A stretch of 64,000 nucleotides of DNA, taken from NCBI RefSeq assembly GCF_016518545.1, contig NZ_JACVTO010000009.1, forward strand, positions 144,401 to 208,400, read 5' to 3'. Made by a program: the position numbers and the translations under genes. Shown one piece after another: positions 1-7,900 of the stretch. This DNA is from Pseudomonas sp. S30. GTDB taxonomy: Bacteria > Pseudomonadota > Gammaproteobacteria > Pseudomonadales > Pseudomonadaceae. The first letter of the stretch is position 1; the number at the start of each line of letters is the position of its first letter. The notes beneath the pieces are model-generated. The model was not told where the DNA came from. It made no database searches and saw nothing but the letters and a program-made list of their open reading frames with translations.

Positions 1-525
1 CAGGTAGAACGAGACGACTTCCGCGCTTTCCTGCTGCCGACGCGCGAGGCGGAAAGCCCGACCGCCTCGCCACCCACCTGTCGCGTGTTCCTTGGCCTGG
101 TAGAGCCCCTCTTCGGCTTCGATGAGGATGTCCGCCAGTTGGCCATAGGCCGCGGCCCAGGCCTCGAGTACCGCCGCAGTGGCGACCTCCTTGCCCAGCA
201 CCTCCTCGATGGCGCGCAGCAGGCAGCGGCCGACGATGGGGTAATGCTCCGGGAGGATCTGCAACGCCACGTGCTTGTTGATGATCTGCACGACCAGATC
301 GCCCAGCGCCTCGAGTCGATCGATATGCCTGGCATACATCAGTACGCCGTTGGCCAGCGCACGCGGCTGATCACCGCTGGCCTGATGCGCCTGATTGAAC
401 AAGGGACGCACTTCGGGGTATTCGCTGAGCATCATCTTGTAGAAATGAGTGGTCAGCGCCTCGCCGCCACTTTCGAGCAGGGGAACGGTGGCTTTGATGA
501 TTTCACGGTGTTCGGCAGTGAGCAT
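1..525 (-). CDS. hmp: Flavohemoprotein (nitric oxide dioxygenase), N-terminal part
   Basis: Partial gene: it starts at 525 and is still open at the window edge, giving 175 residues. The visible part is the complete globin domain and the first residues of the ferredoxin-reductase domain (ending V-V-S-F-Y-L). Tyr29, Gln53 and the proximal His85 (in N-K-H-V) sit exactly where family members have their haem-pocket residues. The enzyme oxidises NO to nitrate using O2, haem, FAD and NAD(P)H in the cytoplasm. It is divergent from norR, and the intergenic region holds NorR-type operators and a sigma-54-like promoter, so NO induction is likely. The missing part would hold the FAD and NAD domains. Confidence 0.95.
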   Translation of the reverse strand, partial: MLTAEHREIIKATVPLLESGGEALTTHFYKMMLSEYPEVRPLFNQAHQASGDQPRALANGVLMYARHIDRLEALGDLVVQIINKHVALQILPEHYPIVGRCLLRAIEEVLGKEVATAAVLEAWAAAYGQLADILIEAEEGLYQAKEHATGGWRGGRAFRLARRQQESAEVVSFYL

Positions 526-572
526 GTCTGCAACTCCTGAGCCTTGGGGCTATGAATGGTTGCAGGGCTCAT

Positions 573-588
573 ATCAGCAATCGTGCCA
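573..588 (-). promoter_or_regulatory. Candidate sigma-54 promoter of hmp
   Basis: On the minus strand a perfect -24 element (TGGCAC followed by G) lies at 588-583. At the expected distance the -12 element reads TGA instead of TGC, so only the -24 half is strong. Transcription would start near 562, about 37 bases before the hmp ATG. The NorR-type sites at 631-667 would then lie about 70-105 bases upstream, where enhancers of sigma-54 activators normally sit. Confidence 0.55.
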
Positions 589-630
589 ATCTACAGACCC
601 CATGAAATCAAGGGTTTCAGGGGGATCCGT

Positions 631-667
631 GTCAAAAGGACTCGCAGCGGCGTATAGTCCTTTTGAC
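631..667. promoter_or_regulatory. Two inverted NorR-type operators
   Basis: GTCAAAAGGAC (631-641) and its exact reverse complement GTCCTTTTGAC (657-667) both fit the GT-N7-AC pattern known for NorR enhancer sites. The inverted repeat is 12 bp long on each arm (631-642 and 656-667). The pair lies between hmp and norR, just before the norR ribosome binding site (CAGGAG), so it can serve both activation of hmp and autoregulation of norR. Confidence 0.75.
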
Positions 668-681
668 CCACAGGAGTCAGA

Positions 682-2262
682 ATGACCAACAACCTTTTGC
701 TCACCGCCCTCTTGCCCCTGGTCAGCGATCTGTCACGCGATCTGCCTGATCACGAGCGCTACCGTCGCCTGCTCCAGGCCATGCGGACCCTGTTGCCCTG
801 CGACGCCGCGGCACTGCTGCGCCTGGATGGGGAATGGCTGATTCCCCTGGCGATCGACGGACTGTCCACGGACACCCTGGGCCGCCGCTTCAAGGTCAGC
901 GAACACCCTCGCTTCCAGATCCTGCTGGGTAGCGCGCATCCCACCCGCTTTGCCAGCGATTCCTCGCTACCCGACCCCTATGATGGCCTGGTCGATGCCA
1001 CCGGCGCCGACCTGCACGTGCACGACTGCATGGGCTGCCCGCTGAGGGTCGAGGACCGCGCCTGGGGCTTGCTCACCCTGGATGCCCTGACCCCTGGCCA
1101 GTTCCAGAGCCAGCACCTCGAGGCGCTCGCAGCCTTCGCCAGCCTGGCGGCGGCGACCGTGACCGTGGCCGGGCGAATCGAGCGCTTGGCCCTGCGAGTG
1201 CAGGATGAGCAGCGGCGCGCCGACCTCTACCGCCAGGCCCAGGACCGCAACCAGGAATTGATCGGCCAGAGCCCGGCGCACCAGCGCCTGATGGACGAGT
1301 TGCACCTGGTGGCCGGCAGCGACCTGACCGTATTGATCACCGGTGAAACCGGCGTGGGCAAGGAACTGGTCGCCCAGGCGCTGCACCGCGCTAGCCATCG
1401 CGCCGACAAGCCGATGGTCAGCCTCAACTGCGCTGCCCTGCCCGACTCCCTGGTGGAAAGCGAACTGTTCGGCCACGTGCGCGGCGCGTTCACCGGGGCT
1501 CATGGCGAGCGCCGGGGCAAGTTCGAACTGGCTGATGGCGGCACGCTGTTGCTCGACGAAGTCGGCGAGCTGCCGCTGGCGGTACAGGCCAAGCTGCTGC
1601 GCGTGTTGCAGAGCGGGCAGCTACAACGCCTGGGATCGGACCGTGAGCACCGGGTCGACGTGAGGCTGATCGCCGCCACCAACCGCGACCTGGCGGCCTG
1701 CGTGCGCAGCGGGCAGTTTCGCGCCGATCTCTACCACCGGTTGAGCGTCTACCCTCTGCCCGTCCCGCCTCTGCGCGAGCGCGGGCAAGACGTGCTGCTG
1801 CTCGCGGGCCGCTTTCTCGAACAGAATCGCTCACGTCTGGGCGTGCACAACCTACGCCTGAGCAAGGCTGGCGAAGCTGCGCTACTGGCCTATTGCTGGC
1901 CGGGAAACGTCAGGGAGCTCGAACACCTGATCAGCCGTTCGGCACTCAAGGCGCTGGGCCGTGATCTGCCACAGCCGGGAATAGTGGAGCTCGGGGTGGA
2001 AGACTTGAGACTGGAGGGCGCGTCAGAGCGCATCGCGAGCGCCGATGATGCAGTGCCCGACCGCTCCACGACCGGGGTATCTCCACCCAGCTTGCGCGAA
2101 GCGATGGACGCGCACCAGCGGCAGTTGATCGAGCAATGCCTGGAGCGCAATGCGGGAAATTGGGCCGCCACCGCCAGAGAACTGGCCCTCGATCGCGCCA
2201 ACCTGGGCAGGCTGGCGCGGCGCCTGGGGATGCGCTCGGCCTTCATCGAAAAACAGCGTTGA
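682..2262 (+). CDS. norR: NO-responsive sigma-54-dependent activator NorR/FhpR
   Basis: 526 residues with the three-domain NorR plan. An N-terminal GAF domain (about 1-180) includes H-D-C-M-G with Cys116, equivalent to the region that binds the NO-sensing non-haem iron in E. coli NorR. A central AAA+ domain has Walker A (G-E-T-G-V-G-K-E, near 222-229), the sigma-54 contact loop G-A-F-T-G-A (near 269-274) and Walker B (L-L-L-D-E, near 290). The C-terminal Fis-type helix-turn-helix ends the protein. Its divergent neighbour is hmp, the usual target in Pseudomonas (called FhpR in P. aeruginosa). The start has a good ribosome binding site, CAGGAG, eight bases before the ATG. Confidence 0.93.
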   Translation: MTNNLLLTALLPLVSDLSRDLPDHERYRRLLQAMRTLLPCDAAALLRLDGEWLIPLAIDGLSTDTLGRRFKVSEHPRFQILLGSAHPTRFASDSSLPDPYDGLVDATGADLHVHDCMGCPLRVEDRAWGLLTLDALTPGQFQSQHLEALAAFASLAAATVTVAGRIERLALRVQDEQRRADLYRQAQDRNQELIGQSPAHQRLMDELHLVAGSDLTVLITGETGVGKELVAQALHRASHRADKPMVSLNCAALPDSLVESELFGHVRGAFTGAHGERRGKFELADGGTLLLDEVGELPLAVQAKLLRVLQSGQLQRLGSDREHRVDVRLIAATNRDLAACVRSGQFRADLYHRLSVYPLPVPPLRERGQDVLLLAGRFLEQNRSRLGVHNLRLSKAGEAALLAYCWPGNVRELEHLISRSALKALGRDLPQPGIVELGVEDLRLEGASERIASADDAVPDRSTTGVSPPSLREAMDAHQRQLIEQCLERNAGNWAATARELALDRANLGRLARRLGMRSAFIEKQR

Positions 2263-2281
2263 AACGCAATGCGCTGATGCA

Positions 2282-2318
2282 CCGTCGCCTGACACGCGTT
2301 GCACGTGCCAGGCGACGG
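2282..2318. terminator. Long GC-rich hairpin after norR
   Basis: A 10-bp perfect stem (2282-2291 with 2309-2318) continues after one A-C mismatch into four more pairs around a 7-base loop. There is no T run on either strand. It lies between the converging ends of norR and the 122-residue gene, so it probably acts as a bidirectional transcript end or mRNA stabiliser. Confidence 0.5.
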
Positions 2319-2332
2319 CATCCCAAGGTGAT

Positions 2333-2701
2333 TCACGCGTGCGGATTTGGCACCGTCAGCATTACCGGGATGCCCACTAAGGCCGATAACGGCCCACCAT
2401 TGACGCGATAGCCGAACCAGGCCTTTTCTCCATCCAGCTGTTCAAAATCGCCGCGTGAAAAGGCCACCGCCAACTCATTACCAGGCTGCTTGACTACGAA
2501 CTTCGGCAATACCATCTTGCCGTCGTTCTCATCCTGGCTGGAGCCTACCCACAACTGCACGACATCATACTCTTCGCTACCTGCATAACTCGCGACCCTG
2601 GCTTCCAACTTACCATCTGCGGTCAGTACTTGAGTGGTGATCGCTTCACGCTGTTCATCCGTGAATTGGAGAATGCCATATTTCATAGATTTATTGATCA
2701 T
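2333..2701 (-). CDS. Unrecognised 122-residue protein with a single Ig-like module
   Basis: I do not recognise a named family. There is no signal peptide or membrane segment and no Cys. The middle and C-terminal part (V-Q-L-W-V-G-S ... F-V-V ... W-F-G-Y-R-V ... G-I-P-V) parallels a module in the larger upstream protein (I-E-F-W-I-G-S ... F-T-V ... Y-L-A-Y-R-L ... P-I-G-V), so both probably carry the same beta-sandwich fold. It follows the 660-residue gene on the same strand after 62 bases and may be co-transcribed. Its ribosome binding site (AGGA before ATG) is good. The base composition looks more AT-rich than the flanks, which may point to transfer. Confidence 0.7.
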   Translation of the reverse strand: MINKSMKYGILQFTDEQREAITTQVLTADGKLEARVASYAGSEEYDVVQLWVGSSQDENDGKMVLPKFVVKQPGNELAVAFSRGDFEQLDGEKAWFGYRVNGGPLSALVGIPVMLTVPNPHA

Positions 2702-2763
2702 CTCGAATCCTGCCTGGAAAAAGGGAAAACGAATGCCTCGTCAGCATCATTGGAAATAGCGTA

Positions 2764-4746
2764 TCAAGGCAGAATGCAAACATTAGTGCCCGGTTCATTC
2801 ATTGCAACGTAAACATAGCCTTCGCCTGCATGCACTGGCACGCCCTGGTCATTCTTCAGTGAATAATTGACGAAGGCACCGTTGCGGCAGATCCGGATCA
2901 AGAGAGTTGGGTATTCCAGCCGCACATCGATCCAACCGTCATCCAGGTTCTTTTGGGTCAATGGAATATCGACACCCGGCAGGCGCGATGCCTCGATGAA
3001 GTTATGAGGGCCCGCAGGTGGCGTTTCTTGACCATCTGGCGTCACCACCCCGACGAAGTCGTAACTGACTTTTGGATTTTTGCTCAATTCGATATTGGTG
3101 ACACCCGCCAACGGAATCCTGAAGAATGTGCCCGTCCGGCGCAGTCTGTACTGGAGCGTATTGATTGATTCCCTGCGTTCAGGGAACGTGGCGGGGGCAA
3201 GAGGCTCGCCGTCGTTGGGAAGGCGGTTGCCGGCGCTGACGGTGACGATTTGAGTGGGCGAAAGAGCGTGCGACGGCACTGTCCCGCCCGTACTGGTCGG
3301 CAGATAGCGCGTCACCTTGAACGATACGTTGAACTCACCTGCCCCCGTTGGCTCGATAACGGAGTCGAATGGGACGGGGTAGACGATGTCCGCACCCTCA
3401 TTCTGGGGCGTGATGGTAATGGGCAGAAGCTGCGGGTCCTCGATGTTGTCCCACTTCAACTGAATGATGTCGCCGACCTCCCAGATAGGCTGGCCGTCTA
3501 CGCCGAGACGGAAAATGGTCGCCGTCGCATCTTCCCCGAAGTCGCCTGACTCGATGGTATTGTCCGGGCTGGCTCCGCATTTGATGAGCGGCGCTTGGAT
3601 GTTGCCATGCCATGGCAACTCCGGATTGGGATCGGGGTCCGGGCCACCGGGCGTGGTGAGGTTGACTTCGACTGGGGTGGGGGCCGCCTCGGCCGGAAGC
3701 TGACCAGGCCGGCGCATCTCGTAGGCGACATCGACAGTGCCGTTGCCGGCTTGCTTCACCACCGCGTAAGGCACTCCGATGATAGCGACCGGATCGCCCC
3801 CCACATCGGCGTCGGTCAGCGTGTAGGTCGCCACGGGTATACCACCCCAGGTAATGGCGATGACGTCACCTGCGGCAGCACCCGAATAAAGGGGAATGCG
3901 AACCTCGACGTCGGGATAGGCGTCCTCGTAGGTGATCAGGCCATCGTCCTCGAATTCGGGAACGATGGCTGGGAAAAGTGTCGGCAACTGCACCGCAATG
4001 GCGACCCCGATCGGGCTGGACATCACGCTGACATTGCCCGCCCAGTCCCTGAGCCTGTAAGCGAGATAACGCCACCCGTCACCGGCGGCCTCGAGTTGAG
4101 TCCGGGTAATGTAGGCGTCTGGCGCCTCGCCTGGAACGATCACTGTGAATTGATCACCGAGCCAGGTGCCTGAGGCTTCATCAGTGCGCGAGCCGATCCA
4201 GAATTCGATCGTGTCATCGACCTCCGCACCGAAGTAGCTGTTCACCTCAAGGAGCAGTTTGTCGTCCTGCAGATCCTTTTCTGTGATACCGGAGGCTTGC
4301 TCCGGAGTCAGCGAAATCTGTCCCGGCCGCTTGCCACCGGGTGCGATCTGGTCGAAGCGGGTACGGACCTCGAGGCCGGCGAAGTCTCCTTCACCTGTGT
4401 ACAGATCTTCAATGAAGTAATCCAGAGCGAGAATCCGGTCGGTGCCTTTGGCGGGAAAAAAGGACGTGGGCATCTGGATTACGAATTCTGTAACAGCTGG
4501 ATCATCGAAACCGAGTTCTCTTACAGGAAATTCTTCACCCACGCGCTGGCCATCGATGACCAACTGAATGAAATCGTTGCGATGTATTTCCGCTCTGGCA
4601 ATACGAATCTCCAGATCCTGCTCGAGATAGGAAATCGGCACAATGGTTCTTTTCTCATCACGCCCAACAATGGTCATCGGTTGCAATTGGCGAATACCGA
4701 TACCCGAACGCTGACGACTTGCCAAGATTTTGCTAGGCGCATTCAT
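2764..4746 (-). CDS. Unrecognised 660-residue multi-module Ig-like protein
   Basis: No enzyme motif is visible. The protein consists of consecutive beta-rich segments of about 110-130 residues: roughly 20-130, 130-250, 255-375, 380-505 and a C-terminal segment. Several contain the pattern G-D-x-I-x-x-x-W followed by an alternating beta stretch, as in Ig-like repeat proteins often seen in Pseudomonas. The stretch near 370-385 is rich in Pro and Asp and looks like a linker. There is no N-terminal signal peptide (it begins M-N-A-P-S-K-I-L-A-S-R), so how or whether it leaves the cytosol is unclear. The start is supported by GAGAGGAT upstream. It is divergent from the first autotransporter gene. 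Function is unknown; a surface-associated or structural role is a guess from the fold and location. Confidence 0.75.
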   Translation of the reverse strand: MNAPSKILASRQRSGIGIRQLQPMTIVGRDEKRTIVPISYLEQDLEIRIARAEIHRNDFIQLVIDGQRVGEEFPVRELGFDDPAVTEFVIQMPTSFFPAKGTDRILALDYFIEDLYTGEGDFAGLEVRTRFDQIAPGGKRPGQISLTPEQASGITEKDLQDDKLLLEVNSYFGAEVDDTIEFWIGSRTDEASGTWLGDQFTVIVPGEAPDAYITRTQLEAAGDGWRYLAYRLRDWAGNVSVMSSPIGVAIAVQLPTLFPAIVPEFEDDGLITYEDAYPDVEVRIPLYSGAAAGDVIAITWGGIPVATYTLTDADVGGDPVAIIGVPYAVVKQAGNGTVDVAYEMRRPGQLPAEAAPTPVEVNLTTPGGPDPDPNPELPWHGNIQAPLIKCGASPDNTIESGDFGEDATATIFRLGVDGQPIWEVGDIIQLKWDNIEDPQLLPITITPQNEGADIVYPVPFDSVIEPTGAGEFNVSFKVTRYLPTSTGGTVPSHALSPTQIVTVSAGNRLPNDGEPLAPATFPERRESINTLQYRLRRTGTFFRIPLAGVTNIELSKNPKVSYDFVGVVTPDGQETPPAGPHNFIEASRLPGVDIPLTQKNLDDGWIDVRLEYPTLLIRICRNGAFVNYSLKNDQGVPVHAGEGYVYVAMNEPGTNVCILP

Positions 4747-4984
4747 ATAATCATCCTCTCACGCAGTGACTGAGCCGAATAGATAAAGATCCAATCTCGA
4801 TCGCGGATAAAAGTGACAAGGGTAACGCCCCTCGCCGACTCATCTGCACGTCAATCTAGAGCAGCGGTCATGCCATGTAACCTAGCATTTTTATCAGGTG
4901 CGCAAGTGCGCGATCACTCTATAGTCAAGCCAGCACGCTTATAGCGAATAAAGCGCCTCTCCCATCTTCTGAGGAACAATCGTC
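4747..4984. promoter_or_regulatory. AT-rich divergent intergenic region
   Basis: This 238-base region separates the Ig-like gene and the first autotransporter and must hold both promoters. It is visibly richer in A and T than the surroundings. TATAGC-type boxes occur near 4920 and 4939 but no convincing -35/-10 pair could be fixed. GAGGAA (4971-4976) is the ribosome binding site of the autotransporter. Confidence 0.35.
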
Positions 4985-7900
4985 ATGACCCGGTGCAGAC
5001 TTTTTCACTATGTCGCGAACTCGTCGTCCTCGCTGTTGCTATTGTATGCGTTGGTACCTGTAGGGATGGCTGCCACGCTGCCTCCAGGCACTAGTGCGAC
5101 GATCGGCCCTGGCACCGCGCCCGAGCGTTGGAGCCTAAACGCGGCTGAACTCACGGCGACACCGGGCGCCGCTACGCTGGATATCATCGGCCAGGCCGGC
5201 TCGACAGTGACCCTGGACGGCACCTCGGTGCAAGGCGGCAATCTCACGGGGCTGCAGCTCATCGAATCCACGGCCACCGTAGCCAACTCCACAATCGCCT
5301 CCACGGGGGGCATCGGCATGTCGGTCGTGAAGCCCAACGCAGCGGCCACGACCAGCTCCACGGCCCTGGTGAGCGACAGCAGCATTTCCGGCATTGGCCG
5401 CGGCGTGAACGTCTCGGGCGGAAGTACCGCCACGTTGATCAACTCGACCGTCAATGGTTCCGGGACGCTCGGCAGTACCGTGGCGGGTAATGGTCTGGGC
5501 CTTTCGCTGGTCGGTGGCGAAGCGATCCTGCGTGGCAGTAGCGCCGTGGGTAGCAATCGCGGCGCTGGCCTGTTCGGCCTTGGGGGAAGCAACGCAGCGC
5601 CACGACTTGAACTGGACAATTCCAGCCTGACCTCCCAGCAAGGCAGCGCGATCGTTGTCAGCAACTTGAACAGCCAGGCAATGTCGGCGGACATCGTGAT
5701 CGCCAATGGCTCACAGCTCACTTCGGCCAATCAGACGCTGATCGAAGTCGGCTTGCCGACCGACGCGCCCGGCAGCGTCAGCCAGGCGCAGATCCTGATC
5801 GATGCCAGCACCCTGACCGGCAATATCCAGGTCGCCGCCACGGCCTTGGCAGACGTCGCCATGCGCAATGCCGCCGCCTTGACCGGTGACCTGAACAACC
5901 TCGCCAGTCTGGCCATGGACGCCAGCACGGTCGACGGCAACCTCAATCAGCCGGTCGGTTCAACCGCAGCGGCTACGCTGACCAATGGATCGCGGTTCAC
6001 TGGCAACATCAACAACGTGGGTACACTGAGCGTCGACGCCAGCCAAGTGAACGGCAACGTGGTGTCAGTAGCTGGCAGCGCGACCACGGTGAGCCTGAGT
6101 AATGCCTCGACCCTCACCGGCACCGTCAGCAACGCCGCCAGCCTGGCCCTGGACAACAGCGGCATGACCGGCGACATGACCCAGGATGCAGCCGGCACCG
6201 GCACCCTGAGCCTGGCCAATGGTTCGACGCTCGACGGCAATGTCACCAACGTCGGCAGCGCCACCCTGTCCACCGGCTCCAGCATGGTCGGCAACTTCAA
6301 CGACGTCGGCACCCTGGCTCTGAGTGCGGGCACTCTGCAAGGCGATGTACTGTCGGCGCCCGGCAGCAGCACCGCCGTGACCTTGAGTGATGCCTCGACC
6401 CTCACCGGCACCGTCAGCAATGCCGCCAGCCTGGCGCTGGACAACAGCAGCATGGCCGGCGACATGACTCAGGCCACCCCTGGCACCGGCACGCTGAGCC
6501 TGGCCAATGGATCGACGCTCGAAGGCAATGTCACCAACGTCGGCAGCGCCACCCTGTCCACCGGCTCCAGCATGGTCGGCAACTTCAGCGACGTCGGCAC
6601 CCTGGCCCTGAGCGCCAGCACCCTGCAAGGCGATGTACTCTCGGCGCCCGGCAGCAGCACCGCCGTGACCTTGAGTGACGCCTCGACCCTCACCGGCACC
6701 GTCAGCAATGCCGCCAGCTTGAACCTGGACAACAGCAGCCGCATGACCGGTGATTTCACCCAGGACGCCGCCGGCACCGGCACCTTGACCCTGAGCAACG
6801 GTTCGGTGTTCACGGGCAACGTCAACAATGTCGACACCATTGCGCTGAGCGGTCTTTCGACTCTGGAAGGCACTGTCAACAACGCCACCAGCCTGGCGCT
6901 GGAGAACAGCAGCGTGACCGGCAACATGACTCAGGCCACCCCTGGCACCGGCACGCTGAGCCTGGCCAATGGGTCGACGCTCGAAGGCAATGTCACCAAT
7001 GTCGGCAGCGCCACCCTGTCCACCGGCTCCAGCATGGTCGGCAACTTCAACGAGGTCGGCACCCTGGCCCTGAGCGCCAGCACCCTGCAAGGCGATGTGC
7101 TGTCGGCGCCCGGTAGCAGCACCGCCGTGACCTTGAGCGACGCCTCGACCCTCACCGGCACCGTCAGCAATGCCGCCAGCCTGAACCTGGACAACAGCGG
7201 CATGACCGGCGACATGACCCAGGCCACCCCCGGCACCGGAACCCTGAGCCTGGCCAATGGCTCGGCGCTCGACGGCAATGTCACCAACGTCGGCAGCGCC
7301 ACCCTGTCCACCGGCTCCAGCATGGTCGGCAACTTCAACGAGGTCGGCACCCTGGCCCTGAGCGCCAGCACTCTGCAAGGCGATGTGCTGTCGGCGCCCG
7401 GCAGCAGCACTGCCGTGACCTTGAGTGACGCCTCGACTCTCACCGGCATCGTCAGCAACGCCGCCAGCCTGAACCTGGACAACAGCAGCCGCATGACCGG
7501 TGATGTCACCCAGGACGCACCCGGCAGCGGCACCCTGAACCTGGCCAACAGCGCTGAACTCATCGGCAACGTGCGCAATGTCGACGCCGCGACCCTGTCC
7601 AGCGGCTCGCGGATGACCGGCGATTTCATTCAACCCGGCAGCTTGCGACTCGATGCCAGCAGCGTGACAGGCAATGTCTCCTCGGCGCCCGGCAGCACCA
7701 GCGCCGTCAGCCTGAACAATGCCTCGACCCTGGACGGCAACGTCAGTAACGTCGCCAGCCTGGCCCTGGCCAATAGCAGCATGACCGGCAATCTGCTCCA
7801 GGACGTCGCCAACAGCGGTACCTTGAGCCTCACCAATGGCTCGCTGCTGACCGGCACCGTGCGCAATGTCGGCACCACTACCATCAGCGGCAGTTCCCGC

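Noticed and set aside
85..540. Plus-strand frame at the left edge
   Set aside because: It lies opposite the hmp globin domain, whose haem-pocket residues are all in place.
6121..7560. CRISPR array
   Set aside because: The repeats are 288 bases, contiguous, in frame and coding; no 20-40 base repeats with unique spacers occur.
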